A DNA stretch of 55,378 nucleotides from Candidatus Accumulibacter meliphilus (GTDB lineage: Bacteria > Pseudomonadota > Gammaproteobacteria > Burkholderiales > Rhodocyclaceae). The notes under the pieces were generated by a model, which was given only the letters and a program-made list of their open reading frames with translations, was not told the origin of the DNA and ran no database searches. The stretch spans positions 85,614-140,991 of the forward strand of contig QPGA01000004.1 of assembly GCA_003332265.1 (NCBI GenBank). Reading direction: 5' to 3'. This document shows, piece after piece, positions 32,951 through 42,450 of this stretch (the stretch's first letter is position 1; each line of letters starts with the position of its first letter). A program made the translations under genes and the position numbers.

Positions 32951-33095
32951 CGGCGTAGTGGTGGTGGTCGGGTCTCGCGGAATGTCGCCGGCAAAGGTTT
33001 TCTGCAAAGGCTGCCGGGCGCTGTCCTGTGCGCTCCAGGCGAGCGGCAATCGCCCCCGCCGATTTTGATTAGGCCGGCAGCTTGCCGGTTTTTTT
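32951..33095 (+). ncRNA. Candidate small RNA between the antitoxin gene and surE
   Basis: A perfect -10 (TATAAT, 32939-32944) with only a weak -35 predicts transcription from about 32951. The transcript would run about 145 bases to a terminator-like hairpin with seven T's (33074-33095) just before surE. The intervening sequence has no convincing coding frame. I do not recognise an Rfam family. Alternatively the region is the surE leader. Confidence 0.4.
33074..33095 (+). terminator. Rho-independent terminator upstream of surE
   Basis: CCGGCA (33074-33079) pairs with TGCCGG (33083-33088), followed directly by seven T's. It is 27 bases before the surE start, so it must end a transcript that starts upstream rather than surE itself. 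Confidence 0.75.
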
Positions 33096-33121
33096 GTCCC
33101 TTTGCCCGTGTTCGTGGATTA

Positions 33122-33868
33122 ATGATGCGCATCCTGCTCTGCAATGATGATGGTTACTTCGCACCCGGGATCGAGCACCTGGCACGGGTGCTGTCGGACG
33201 TCGCGGAGATCACCGTTGTGGCTCCCGAACGCGATCGTAGCGGGGCGAGCAATTCGCTGACCCTGGATAGGCCCCTGTCGCTGAAGCGTGCCGCCAATGG
33301 TTTTTACTACGTCAACGGGACGCCGACCGACTGCGTCCATTTGGCGGTCACCGGCATGTTCGACGAATTGCCGGACATGGTGCTTTCGGGCATCAATATA
33401 GGTGCCAACATGGGCGACGACACGATCTATTCGGGGACCGTCGCCGCGGCTACCGAGGGCTTTCTGCTCGGCGTTCCCGCGCTGGCGATTTCGCTGTGCA
33501 GCAAGGCGGGGGAGCATTACGCGACCGCCGCAAGAGTGGCTCTCGAGTTGGTGGCCATGCTGCAGAAACAGGCGCTGCGTGAGCCGGTGCTGCTCAACGT
33601 CAATGTTCCCGATGTGCCCTACGAGGAATTGCGTGCGACCGTTGTTACCCGCCTCGGCAAACGCCACAAGGCGGAGCCGGTGGTGCGCGCGCTGTCGCCA
33701 CGGCACGAGACGGTTTACTGGGTTGGTGCCGCGGGTGAGGCGCAGGATGCTGGCGAGGGGACCGATTTCCATGCCGTGCAGAACAAGCATGTTTCGCTGA
33801 CTCCGCTGCAGGTCGATCTGACCCACAACGCCCAGCTGGCGCTGCTTCGTGGCTGGTTGGCAGAATGA
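33122..33868 (+). CDS. surE: 5'/3'-nucleotidase SurE
   Basis: This 248-residue metal-dependent nucleotidase acts on nucleoside monophosphates and is important in stationary phase. The N-terminus [20 protein letters not shown] has the metal-binding [54 protein letters not shown]-type ([14 protein letters not shown]) and STVAAATEG-like ([13 protein letters not shown]) motifs follow. ATG at 33122 or 33125 both fit. First gene of the conserved surE-pcm-nlpD-rpoS set; its stop overlaps pcm. Confidence 0.95.
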   Translation: MMRILLCNDDGYFAPGIEHLARVLSDVAEITVVAPERDRSGASNSLTLDRPLSLKRAANGFYYVNGTPTDCVHLAVTGMFDELPDMVLSGINIGANMGDDTIYSGTVAAATEGFLLGVPALAISLCSKAGEHYATAARVALELVAMLQKQALREPVLLNVNVPDVPYEELRATVVTRLGKRHKAEPVVRALSPRHETVYWVGAAGEAQDAGEGTDFHAVQNKHVSLTPLQVDLTHNAQLALLRGWLAE

Positions 33869-34524
33869 ATCGCGTCGTTTCGGGAACCGGCATGACTTCG
33901 CAGCGCACGCGGACGCGAATGATCGAGCGTCTGCGCGAGCAGGGAATCGACGATGAAGAGGTGCTGGCAGCGATCGCCGCCGTACCGCGGCATGTCTTTG
34001 TCGAAGAGGCGCTGGCCTCGCGCGCTTACGAGGATACCGCGCTGCCGCTGGGTTTTGCGCAAACGATCTCACAGCCCTATGTCGTGGCACGGATGATCGA
34101 GGCGCTGTGTGCGGGCGGTCGCCCGCTGGGCAAGACGCTGGAGATCGGCGCCGGCTGCGGTTATCAGGCGGCGGTGCTGGCGCAATTGACGGACGAGGTT
34201 TTTGCCGTCGAGCGTATCGCGCCCTTGCTGGCCAAGGCCAGGCTCAACCTGCGCGCGATCAAGCAGCTCAAGATTCGCCTGAAGCACGCTGACGGTCGCC
34301 TGGGCCTGCCTGAAGCGGCGCCTTTTGACAGCATCATTGTTGCCGCGGCGGCGGCGCGTGTTCCCGCGGCACTGGTGCAGCAGCTCGCACCCGGCGGGCG
34401 GATGATCCTGCCGCTGGGCGTGGCCACGCAGCAGTTGATGTTGATCGAAAAGCAGGGCGAGTCGCTGGTCGAAACCCGTCTCGACGCCGTGCGCTTCGTT
34501 CCGCTATTGACGGGAATCGAATGA
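33865..34524 (+). CDS. pcm: Protein-L-isoaspartate O-methyltransferase
   Basis: This 219-residue repair enzyme methylates isoaspartyl residues in aged proteins. Signature segments are [50 protein letters not shown] (SAM site), [11 protein letters not shown] and [12 protein letters not shown]. The ATG overlaps the surE stop and the stop overlaps the nlpD start. ATG 33892 (MTSQRTRTR) is an alternative that trims the unconserved N-terminus. Confidence 0.94.
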   Translation: MNRVVSGTGMTSQRTRTRMIERLREQGIDDEEVLAAIAAVPRHVFVEEALASRAYEDTALPLGFAQTISQPYVVARMIEALCAGGRPLGKTLEIGAGCGYQAAVLAQLTDEVFAVERIAPLLAKARLNLRAIKQLKIRLKHADGRLGLPEAAPFDSIIVAAAAARVPAALVQQLAPGGRMILPLGVATQQLMLIEKQGESLVETRLDAVRFVPLLTGIE

Positions 34525-35360
34525 AGGATAAGGGTTTTTTCTCTGCGCATGGGTCCGTGCCGGGATGCCTGGGGTGTCTGGCCTTGCTGGCCGTGCTGTT
34601 GCTCGCCGGCTGCGCCAGCCAGTCGCCGTCGGCCGTCGGCGAGGGCGCTACTGCCGCTTCCGGCAAGGACGTCTATGTCGTCAAGAGGGGCGATACTTTG
34701 CACTCCATCGCCGCCGCGCTGGGCGTGGATTTCCGCAGCCTGGTGATCTGGAACAATATCGACAATCCGAATCACATTATTGTCGGGCAGGGGCTGCGCA
34801 CGCAGTCGCCGGGGTCTTCGTCGGTCGAGCAGCAAAGCCTGAGCGGCAGCGGCGACACCCTGAAACGTGAGCCGCAGGTGGGCAAGCAAAGCTACTCTGA
34901 CCAGACGCTGGCACGGGCTCTCGCACAGGTGCAGCGGAAGACGCCGGCAGCCAGCGCGAAAGCTGCGCCTGCGGCAGACGACAAGGCGGATGCGGCCAGC
35001 AACTGGATTTGGCCGGCCAGTGGCAAGGTGGTCGGTACCTTCAGCGAAGGCGGCGCCAAGGGTATCGATATCGCCGGTACGGCGGGTGACCCGGTGCTGG
35101 CCGTCAGCGACGGCAAGGTGGTGTATAGCGGCTCTGGCTTGCGTGGCTACGGCAAACTGGTGATCGTCAAGCACAGCAGCACTTACCTGACGGCCTACGC
35201 GCATAACCAGAAGATCCTGATAAAGGAAGACCAGAGCGTCGTCAAGGGGCAGAAGATCGCTGAAATGGGTAATACCGATGCCGACCAGGTGAAGTTGCAC
35301 TTCGAGGTCCGCAAGCAGGGCAGGCCGGTCGATCCACTGAAGTATTTACCGGCGCGGTGA
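34521..35360 (+). CDS. nlpD: Lipoprotein NlpD with LysM and M23 domains
   Basis: This 279-residue outer-membrane lipoprotein has a lipobox in LLLAGCASQ, a LysM domain ([20 protein letters not shown]), a linker, and a C-terminal M23 fold ([55 protein letters not shown]). As in E. coli NlpD, the first metal-ligand histidine is missing (KGIDIAG), so it is likely a non-catalytic activator of an amidase such as AmiC during septation. The rpoS promoter commonly lies within nlpD. Confidence 0.92.
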   Translation: MKDKGFFSAHGSVPGCLGCLALLAVLLLAGCASQSPSAVGEGATAASGKDVYVVKRGDTLHSIAAALGVDFRSLVIWNNIDNPNHIIVGQGLRTQSPGSSSVEQQSLSGSGDTLKREPQVGKQSYSDQTLARALAQVQRKTPAASAKAAPAADDKADAASNWIWPASGKVVGTFSEGGAKGIDIAGTAGDPVLAVSDGKVVYSGSGLRGYGKLVIVKHSSTYLTAYAHNQKILIKEDQSVVKGQKIAEMGNTDADQVKLHFEVRKQGRPVDPLKYLPAR

Positions 35361-35366
35361 TCGCCA

Positions 35367-36344
35367 ATGTCCGGACGCTTCGATTCCGATGCCGACTCTG
35401 ATCGTGAGGATCGCCTGGAGAGTTATTTCGACGAGCCGGAGTTTCCAGGTGCTGAGCCGCTTCCCTTCGTCGAGTTGGCGTCCGAAGAGACTTTGCTGTC
35501 GCCTGAAGCCGAACTGCTCAATGACGTCACCCAGCACTACCTGAACGACATCGGCGCCAAGCCACTGTTTTCTCCGGCCGAGGAAGCGGCCTGGGCACGA
35601 CGGGCCAGAGCCGGAGAGTTTCTGGCACGGCAGAAAATGATCGAGCACAACCTGCGCCTGGTGGTGAACATCGCCAAGCACTACCTCAACCGTGGTATGC
35701 CCCTGCTTGACCTGATCGAAGAGGGGAATCTCGGGCTGATTCATGCGATAGAAAAATTCGATCCCGATCGTGGTTTTCGTTTCTCGACCTACGCCACCTG
35801 GTGGATCCGGCAAGGCATCGGGCGGGCGATCATGAATCAATCGCGGACGATCCGCCTGCCGGTGCACGTGGTCAAGGAAATCAACATCGTGCTGCGCGCT
35901 GTGCGTCACCTGGAAGCGGCGAACGGGCGCGAGATCGGCGTCGACCAGGTCGCGCATCTGATTGACCGCCCAGTCGAGGACGTGCGCCGTGTGCTGGCCC
36001 TCAACGAGCGTATCGCTTCGCTTGACGCGCCACTACAGGTCGACCCCAGCCGCAGCATGGGCGAGGTGATCGCCGATGACAGCCTGATCGATCCCGACGA
36101 ACTGTTGCAGTGCAACGAGGTTGGTGACCTGCTCGGTACCTGGGTGGGGCAACTCGGCGAGAAACAGCAGCAGGTGCTGCTACGCCGCTACGGACTCGAC
36201 GGTGGCGACACCTCCACCCTCGAAGAAATCGCCCGCGACCTGAACCTGACCCGCGAACGCGTTCGCCAGATTCAGATCGAAGCGCTTGATCAGCTACGCC
36301 GCATCATCCGACGCGGCGGCGTGACGCGCGACAACCTCCTCTAG
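35367..36344 (+). CDS. rpoS: Stationary-phase sigma factor RpoS
   Basis: This 325-residue group 2 sigma factor controls the general stress and stationary-phase response. Region 1.2 ([19 protein letters not shown]), region 2 ([56 protein letters not shown]), region 3 and region 4 ([20 protein letters not shown]) are complete. It starts six bases after the nlpD stop. Its TAG stop shares the tetranucleotide CTAG with the stop of the convergent mltB gene. Confidence 0.95.
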   Translation: MSGRFDSDADSDREDRLESYFDEPEFPGAEPLPFVELASEETLLSPEAELLNDVTQHYLNDIGAKPLFSPAEEAAWARRARAGEFLARQKMIEHNLRLVVNIAKHYLNRGMPLLDLIEEGNLGLIHAIEKFDPDRGFRFSTYATWWIRQGIGRAIMNQSRTIRLPVHVVKEINIVLRAVRHLEAANGREIGVDQVAHLIDRPVEDVRRVLALNERIASLDAPLQVDPSRSMGEVIADDSLIDPDELLQCNEVGDLLGTWVGQLGEKQQQVLLRRYGLDGGDTSTLEEIARDLNLTRERVRQIQIEALDQLRRIIRRGGVTRDNLL

Positions 36345-37381
36345 CGCGTCGCTGCCAGCCGGTTGTGGCGCACTTCGCGGACGACTTCGGCCAGCTGGAA
36401 AACCGACATCGCGTAGAAGCTCGAGCGGTTGTAACGGGTAATCACATAGAAGTTGTCGAAGCCGAGCCAGTATTCCGTCTGCCGGCCCGGCGTTTCCAGA
36501 TCGATCAGCGCTGCCGCTCGCTGGGCGTCATCGCTGGCTGGGCGGACCATGAATACGCCGCGTGCGCTCAGCTCCTGAACCGTCAGCGCTGGTTTTATTC
36601 CGGCCGCGAGCAGCGCCGCGGGGTCGCCGTCGACGCGTGCCGGCACGGCCACCGGAGCGCCTTTCTGCCAGCCATATTTCTGCAGGTAGCGAGCGACGCT
36701 GCCGATGGCGTCGGCGGTGCTGTGGCGCAGGTCAACACGACCGTCGCCATCGAAGTCCACCGCGTAGTTGCGCTGGCTGCTGGGCATGAACTGCGGGATG
36801 CCCATGGCGCCGGCGTAGGAGCCCTGGATGGCGAGCGGGTCGTCGCCGTTTTCGCGGGCCAGGAGCAGGAAATTCTCGAGCTCGCTGCGAAAGAAGTCGG
36901 CCCGCGGCGGGTAATCGAAAGCCAGTGAGGCGAGGGCTTCAAGGACGCTGAAATTGCCGGTGTTTTGTCCGTACGAAGTCTCGACGCCGATGATGGCGAC
37001 GATGATTTCGGCGGGAACGCCGTAGATTGCTTCGGCCCGCTGCAGGAGGGCGCCGTTCTCTTCCCAGAAGCGCAGGCCACCCGCTTCGCGGGGGCCGTTG
37101 ACGAAGCGTTGGCGGTAGCTTTGCCACGAGCGCTGCTTGCTCGGGCGGGCCGGCGGGCGGATCAGGCGCAGCACCGTGGCGTTCGCGTGAATGCTGGCGA
37201 ACTGGCTGGTCAACTCGCCGATGTCGAAGCCGTGCTGCGCGTGCATGTCGACGATGAAGGCCTGCACCTCTGCTTGTTCGCTGAAGGCGGCGGACTGCTG
37301 GGCGTGGCCGGACAGTGGCAGCAGAGTGGCTAGCAGAGCAGTGAGCAGGCCGCCGAGCAGGCCGGTGAGTGTTCTTTTCAA
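36341..37381 (-). CDS. mltB: Membrane-bound lytic murein transglycosylase B
   Basis: This 346-residue periplasmic enzyme cleaves peptidoglycan to 1,6-anhydromuropeptides. The catalytic glutamate lies in [33 protein letters not shown] and [20 protein letters not shown] are family signatures. A signal sequence ([20 protein letters not shown]) follows the start. I chose TTG 37381 because AAGGAG lies about eight bases upstream and it overlaps the tgpA stop as TTGA; an ATG at 37420 would place the start well inside tgpA. It is likely coupled to the MoxR-DUF58-TgpA genes. Confidence 0.9.
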   Translation of the reverse strand: MKRTLTGLLGGLLTALLATLLPLSGHAQQSAAFSEQAEVQAFIVDMHAQHGFDIGELTSQFASIHANATVLRLIRPPARPSKQRSWQSYRQRFVNGPREAGGLRFWEENGALLQRAEAIYGVPAEIIVAIIGVETSYGQNTGNFSVLEALASLAFDYPPRADFFRSELENFLLLARENGDDPLAIQGSYAGAMGIPQFMPSSQRNYAVDFDGDGRVDLRHSTADAIGSVARYLQKYGWQKGAPVAVPARVDGDPAALLAAGIKPALTVQELSARGVFMVRPASDDAQRAAALIDLETPGRQTEYWLGFDNFYVITRYNRSSFYAMSVFQLAEVVREVRHNRLAATR

Positions 37382-39402
37382 GAGTGTTTTCTCCTTCGCG
37401 GTGGCAGGCGGCGTACGCACTGTTGCAGGCGCCGCAGCAGCTGGCCGTTGCTGGCGCGGCGACCGTAGCGCAGCTCGGCATAATAGCCCGCTGCTTCGTT
37501 GGTGAGGGCGGCAAGATCCGGTTTTTCGCGGGCCACCCGGTGCGCGAAATCAAGCGGCCCTTCCCATTCGGCGCGTGGTATTCCGCGTCGCTTGAGCGCG
37601 GCGCAGTACTTCTGCCAGGCGCGTTGCACCGGGTCCGCGGCGAGTCGTCGCGGCAGCGTCCACAGGGTGACGAGCAACAAGGCGAGGCCACAGAGGATGG
37701 CCAGCGAGGCACTCATGCCGCGCCAGTCGGGGTCACGCCAACCGAGGCGCGAGAGCACTTCGCGCTGGCGTTGCGGATTGTAACCGAGTACCCACTGATT
37801 CCACGTGTTGTTGGCGGCTTCCCAGCGGTTGCGCAGCTGGCGCAGCCAGTCGCTGTCGAGGCGGACGATCATCGGCAAGGGCTCGCCTGCCGGCAAGGCG
37901 GCGTCGATTCCCTGTTCGATGCGTGCGGGGGCTACGGCGGCGGTCGGATCGAAGCGCACCCAACCTTGTCCGGCCAGCCAGATTTCGGCCCAGGCGTGGG
38001 CATCGGACTGGCGCACGACGAGATAGCCGTCGACTGGATTGAGCTCGCCGCCCTGGTAACCAGCGACCACCCGCGCTGGAACGCCGGCGGCGCGCATCAG
38101 GAAGACGAAGGCCGACGCGTAGTGTTCGCAGAAGCCGCGGCGGCTGTCAAAGAGGAACTCGTCCATGGCGTTCGGGCCGAGCAGCGACGGACGCAGGGTG
38201 TAGTAAAAGTCCTCGTTGCGAAACATCGCCAGCGCCGCTGCGGCGATTTTTTCGGGCGGGCGAGAGGCCCATTCGCTGGCCAGCGCGCGGGTGCGCGGAT
38301 TGATTTCCTTCGGTAAAGCCAGCGCTTGCTGCAGGATCGCTGGCGCCTCGATCACATTGGCGCGATAGTCGATTGACGAGGCAAAGGAAAACTGCGTGCG
38401 TACGCGTACCGGCTCGCGAGCCAGGGCTTCGAGCGTCGGCGCCAGCGCGCTGTCGGGCGGCAGGCGGGTGGCGATGTCCAGGGCCAGCAGCCAGCGCCGG
38501 TTATGCGCTTCGAGGATGCTGCTGTAAGCCAGCGGCGCGCCGATTCCTGCGACGACCGGCAACTGTTTTGCCGCTTTGGCCGGCAGGGCGCGTGCGCGCC
38601 AGGTATGGCCGTCGTACTCGTCGAATACCGGACCTCGCCAGTAGAGGTCGGATTTCTCCGGCGGCTCGCCGGCGAAACGGCTGCGGAAGGCGATTGCGCC
38701 GGAGAGGGTCAGGCGGCTGATGGTGCCGGGTGACATCTCTTCGGAGAGGCCGCTGAGTCCGGAGTAGGCGTCCTGCGGCAGGCCCCACAGCGGGCCCGCA
38801 ACGCGTGGGAAGAGGAGGTAGAGAATGAGCATGAAAGGCAGCGCCTGCGCCAGCAGCAGGAGGGCATGGCGGAGAATGGTGGCGACTGGCTGGGCACCGC
38901 CGTGCAGCCGGATCAAGGCCGCGGTGAGCAGGGCGATGGCGGCCAGCAGCCAGGCGCCGGTGGGGATGCTCTGCGAGTACAGGTAATGGGTGAGCAGTAG
39001 AAAATAGCCGAGCATGACGACCACCAGCGCGTCGCGTCGGCTGCTCATCTCCATGGGTTTCAAGGCCATGAAAACGACCAGTAGCGCGACTCCCGCATCC
39101 TTGCCGAGGAGGGTGCCGAATTGCCAGGCAATGGCTGCGATGCTGCCGATGACCAGTAGCACCAGCGCCCAGCGCGGTGGCAGCGGGCGCCGCTGCTGCC
39201 ATAGCCAGGCGCGCCACAGCAGCGTGCCGCCGACGAGCAGCGACAGCCACCAGGGCAGGTGCGCGGCGTGTGGTCCGGCAGTCGCCAGGGCAACGGCGAG
39301 CAGCCAGGGTATGGCGCCGTGTTCGAGCGTCAGCAGGGGCAGCGACCCCGGACTGGCGCTAGGCTTGCCGACTGCTTTCAGGTGCTTCACCATTTTCACC
39401 AT
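37378..39402 (-). CDS. tgpA: TgpA-like membrane transglutaminase (DUF3488 plus transglutaminase core)
   Basis: This 674-residue protein has five or six N-terminal transmembrane segments (about residues 25-200), then a periplasmic transglutaminase domain with the catalytic triad: Cys in SRRGFCEHYASAFVFLMRAA, His in QSDAHAWAEIW, Asp in VRFDPTAAV. A further membrane helix (LAILCGLALLLVTLWTL) is followed by a cytoplasmic tail. TgpA is essential in Pseudomonas aeruginosa and thought to act in cell-envelope maintenance. It overlaps the DUF58 gene by 44 bases and mltB by four, forming a MoxR-DUF58-TgpA-MltB unit. Confidence 0.88.
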   Translation of the reverse strand: MVKMVKHLKAVGKPSASPGSLPLLTLEHGAIPWLLAVALATAGPHAAHLPWWLSLLVGGTLLWRAWLWQQRRPLPPRWALVLLVIGSIAAIAWQFGTLLGKDAGVALLVVFMALKPMEMSSRRDALVVVMLGYFLLLTHYLYSQSIPTGAWLLAAIALLTAALIRLHGGAQPVATILRHALLLLAQALPFMLILYLLFPRVAGPLWGLPQDAYSGLSGLSEEMSPGTISRLTLSGAIAFRSRFAGEPPEKSDLYWRGPVFDEYDGHTWRARALPAKAAKQLPVVAGIGAPLAYSSILEAHNRRWLLALDIATRLPPDSALAPTLEALAREPVRVRTQFSFASSIDYRANVIEAPAILQQALALPKEINPRTRALASEWASRPPEKIAAAALAMFRNEDFYYTLRPSLLGPNAMDEFLFDSRRGFCEHYASAFVFLMRAAGVPARVVAGYQGGELNPVDGYLVVRQSDAHAWAEIWLAGQGWVRFDPTAAVAPARIEQGIDAALPAGEPLPMIVRLDSDWLRQLRNRWEAANNTWNQWVLGYNPQRQREVLSRLGWRDPDWRGMSASLAILCGLALLLVTLWTLPRRLAADPVQRAWQKYCAALKRRGIPRAEWEGPLDFAHRVAREKPDLAALTNEAAGYYAELRYGRRASNGQLLRRLQQCVRRLPPRRRKHS

Positions 39403-40345
39403 GCAGCGCCAGAGCTTGCAGGCAGCTCGCCCGGTGTGCCTCGCCTTGCCCGACGGCGAGCTGTTTCCCGGGCAGCTTGAGGCCGTAGCGCGCCTGCTCT
39501 TCGTCGGCGCTCAATACCCAGCCGGTCAGTATCGACAGCCGCTCTTCGGGGCCGCTCTCGCTCGCGGTCAGCGACCAGGCTAGCCACAGTTCCTCGGCGG
39601 CGCCACCGGCGAACTGCTTGACCAGGTGCGGTTGCTCGTCCGACCGCCGGGCGACCGCTTTCCAGGCGATGTGCCGGGTCGGGTCGCTGAGCTGGCGCGG
39701 CCGCAAGCCGGCAAAATCTTCCTGCCCGTTGTCGCCGTGCAGATGATCGGCGTGCATGGTCGGCGACGGCGCGGGCAGCGCTGTCCGAATGGGCCGCGGA
39801 TAAACGATGCACGACCAGCGCGGGTGAAGGTAGCTCCAGGCGCGGAAGAGTCCCAGCGGATAGCGCGTGGCGAGTGTTACCCGACCCGGGTCGAGGCGGC
39901 CTCGCCGCTGCGTGGCAAAGGAGACAGCGACCGAAGCGCGCCCTTCTGCTGGCAGGTCGACGCTGCTCGTTGCTTGTCCGGCAAAGGAAAACTCGAGCGC
40001 GCGACGCGTTTGTCGACGGGTATTTTCGAGCTGTAGCGGGAAGTGCGCCAGATCACCGGCGAAAACTGCGGGCACCCGCCCGGGCGTCAGGCACAGGCCG
40101 AAGAGGTTGTGGAAGGTATGCACCATGGCCACGATGCCCAGTCCGGCGAGCAGAAAAATCAGCGCGTGGCCAAGACTGAGGTTGTAGTTGATGGCCCCGA
40201 TCAGCATGACCATCAGAACGACGGCAAAGAGGATGCCGGCTCGCGTCGGCACGATGAAGATGCGGCGCTGGCCGAGGACGATCGGTAGCTGCTCGTCAGG
40301 TGCCAGGCGAAACAGCCAGCGCTGGAGGGAGGCCAGCGCCGGCAT
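39359..40345 (-). CDS. DUF58-domain membrane protein
   Basis: This 328-residue protein has two N-terminal membrane segments (AGILFAVVLMVMLIGAI and LGHALIFLLAGLGIVAMV) and a C-terminal DUF58/vWA-like domain, seen in DFAGLRPRQLSDPTRHIAWK and RRSDEQPHLVKQFAGG. DUF58 proteins accompany MoxR ATPases and transglutaminase-like proteins and are thought to be their clients. It overlaps the MoxR gene at one base and tgpA by 44. Confidence 0.88.
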   Translation of the reverse strand: MPALASLQRWLFRLAPDEQLPIVLGQRRIFIVPTRAGILFAVVLMVMLIGAINYNLSLGHALIFLLAGLGIVAMVHTFHNLFGLCLTPGRVPAVFAGDLAHFPLQLENTRRQTRRALEFSFAGQATSSVDLPAEGRASVAVSFATQRRGRLDPGRVTLATRYPLGLFRAWSYLHPRWSCIVYPRPIRTALPAPSPTMHADHLHGDNGQEDFAGLRPRQLSDPTRHIAWKAVARRSDEQPHLVKQFAGGAAEELWLAWSLTASESGPEERLSILTGWVLSADEEQARYGLKLPGKQLAVGQGEAHRASCLQALALHGENGEAPESSRQA

Positions 40346-41271
40346 CAGAGAACCGGGATGGCGCGGATCAGGGCGGCGATGTCTTCCGCGCCGGCATGGC
40401 TGCCGCTGAGCAGTTGCAGCCGGTGGCGCGCAACGGCCGGCAGGACGGCCTGCACATCTTCGGGCAGGACCATCTCGCGGCCGGCGGTAAATGCCCAGGC
40501 GCGCGCCGCAGCCAGCAGTGACAGCGCGGCGCGGGGACTCAGGCCATGCACCAGGCGGGCGTCTGCACGGCTCGCTTCGACCACGAGCTGCAGATAGTCG
40601 AGAACGGCGGCCGAGGCATGCACCGCTGCCACCTGCTGTTGCAGTGCCGCAAAATCACTCGCGCTCAGGCGTGCGCTCAGCGTTGGCAGTTGCTCGCGGC
40701 GGCCGCCGCTTTCGAGCAGCGCGCGTTCGGCGGCGTGGTCCGGGTAGCCGAGTTCGATGCGCAGCAGGAAGCGGTCGAGCTGCGATTCGGGCAAGGGGAA
40801 AGTGCCGATCTGGTTCGAGGGATTCTGCGTGGCAATGACGAAAAACGGTTGCGGCAGGGGGCGTGTCTCGCCCTCGGTGGTCACCTGTCCCTCTTCCATG
40901 GCTTCGAGCAGTGCGCTCTGCGTTTTTGGCGTCGCGCGGTTGATCTCGTCAGCAAGCACGACCTGCGAGAACACGGGGCCGGGCAGAAAGCGGAAATCGC
41001 CGCGGTCGCGGTCGAAGACCGAAACCCCGAGAATGTCGGCCGGCAGCATGTCGCTGGTGAACTGGACGCGCGAAAACTGGAAACCGAGCAGGCGAGCCAG
41101 GGTATGCGCCAGCGTAGTCTTGCCGACGCCGGGGAGGTCTTCGATCAGCAGATGACCTTTGGCCAGCAGGCAGCACAGGGCCAGGCGGGTCTGCTGGCTC
41201 TTGCCAAGAATCACCTGGTCGGCGGCGGCAAGGATTTCGTCAAGCGGAGATTGTCGGGTGATTGGTCGCAT
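40345..41271 (-). CDS. MoxR-family AAA+ ATPase
   Basis: This is a 308-residue chaperone-like ATPase. Walker A is EDLPGVGKTTL, Walker B and sensor are in VVLADEINRATPKTQSALLE (DEIN), followed by TQNPSNQIGTFPLPESQLDR and a C-terminal lid with HGLSPRAALSLLAAARAWAF. MoxR proteins remodel vWA/DUF58-type partners; the partner is encoded immediately downstream. It is the first gene of the minus-strand unit and divergent from the deacetylase gene, with a 71-base shared promoter gap. Confidence 0.92.
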   Translation of the reverse strand: MRPITRQSPLDEILAAADQVILGKSQQTRLALCCLLAKGHLLIEDLPGVGKTTLAHTLARLLGFQFSRVQFTSDMLPADILGVSVFDRDRGDFRFLPGPVFSQVVLADEINRATPKTQSALLEAMEEGQVTTEGETRPLPQPFFVIATQNPSNQIGTFPLPESQLDRFLLRIELGYPDHAAERALLESGGRREQLPTLSARLSASDFAALQQQVAAVHASAAVLDYLQLVVEASRADARLVHGLSPRAALSLLAAARAWAFTAGREMVLPEDVQAVLPAVARHRLQLLSGSHAGAEDIAALIRAIPVL

Positions 41272-41342
41272 GGCTTGTCGTAGTGGCGCAATTGCGACGA
41301 TAATAAACCATCATCAGATAACTTGATTTTCCGCAGATCCCG

Positions 41343-42308
41343 ATGTCCATGGCGACCTCCGATTGCGGCAGAGAGGCAACAGTGACAAGTACCGCATTCA
41401 TCACCCATCGAGACTGCCAGTTACACGACATGGGCTCGTATCATCCGGAATGCCCGGAGCGTCTGACCGCCATCAGTGATCACATGATTGCGCAGGGTCT
41501 GGATTCGTATTTTGCCTATCACGATGCCCCGCTGGCGAGCTTTCAGCATCTGCGGCGGGTGCACCCGGCGGCGCATCTGGAACGTGTCAAGCGTGCCTCG
41601 CCAGAGCTGGGCATCGTGCACCTCGACCCGGATACGGCAATGAATCCGCATACCTGGAAAGCGGCGCTGCGCGCGGCTGGGGCAGGGGTGCTGGCGGTCG
41701 ACCTGGTGATGGCCGGCGAGGTACAGAACGCTTTCTGTGCGGTTCGCCCGCCCGGTCACCATGCCGAACGCGAGTCGGCGATGGGCTTCTGTTTCTTCAA
41801 CAGCATCGCCGTCGCCGCGGCGCATGCCCTGGAAGAGCACAAGCTGTCGCGGGTGGCGGTTGTCGATTTCGATGTGCACCATGGCAATGGGACCGAGGAC
41901 ATCTTCAAGGGCGATCAGCGCGTGTTGATGGTCAGCACCTTTCAGCATCCCTTCTACCCCTACAGCGGCACCGAGAAACCGGCGTCGAACATGCTCAACG
42001 TGCCGCTCAGCCGTGATACCGACGGCGAGGAGTTCCGGCAGGTGGTCAGCGAGTTGTGGATGCCGCGTCTGCGCGAGTTTCAGCCCGAGATGATCTTCAT
42101 CTCGGCCGGTTTCGATGCCCACTACGAAGACGAGATGGGCGGCTTGCGGCTGCTCGAGAAAGACTACGCCTGGGTCACCGGCCAGTTGACCGAGCTCGCC
42201 GAAGAGTGCGCGCAAAAGCGCATCGTGTCGATGCTCGAAGGCGGTTACGCGCTCTCCGCGCTGGCGCGTAGTGTCGTCGCCCACTTGCGGGTGTTGGCTG
42301 ATTTCTGA
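41343..42308 (+). CDS. Histone-deacetylase-like amidohydrolase
   Basis: This 321-residue zinc enzyme belongs to the class II HDAC/AcuC/AphA superfamily. Signature motifs: SYHPECPERLTAI, RPPGHHAERESAMGFCFFN (active-site HH), VAVVDFDVHHGNGTEDIF (zinc Asp and His) and SAGFDAHYEDEMGG, then MLEGGYAL. Bacterial members deacetylate polyamines, lysine side chains or small molecules; the substrate here is unknown. A GTG at 41382 after GAGAGG is an alternative start that removes 13 unconserved residues. Confidence 0.9.
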   Translation: MSMATSDCGREATVTSTAFITHRDCQLHDMGSYHPECPERLTAISDHMIAQGLDSYFAYHDAPLASFQHLRRVHPAAHLERVKRASPELGIVHLDPDTAMNPHTWKAALRAAGAGVLAVDLVMAGEVQNAFCAVRPPGHHAERESAMGFCFFNSIAVAAAHALEEHKLSRVAVVDFDVHHGNGTEDIFKGDQRVLMVSTFQHPFYPYSGTEKPASNMLNVPLSRDTDGEEFRQVVSELWMPRLREFQPEMIFISAGFDAHYEDEMGGLRLLEKDYAWVTGQLTELAEECAQKRIVSMLEGGYALSALARSVVAHLRVLADF

Positions 42309-42365
42309 GGCTGTTTTTTCCGTCAGCGGTGTTTTCTCCTGCGCCCCGGTGCTTGGCCCTTCTTA

Positions 42366-42394
42366 TGGCCAAGGCCTGTGCCTTCAGTTAAAAT
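42366..42394 (+). promoter_or_regulatory. Possible sigma-70 promoter of dapA
   Basis: TGGCCA (42366-42371), a 17-base spacer and TAAAAT (42389-42394) match the -35 and -10 boxes at four of six and five of six positions. It lies 56 bases before the dapA start. Confidence 0.4.
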
Positions 42395-42450
42395 TGCAGG
42401 CTTGATTTTCCACGGCCGAACCTTTTCGGCTATTGCTCGGGCGCCCAGCC

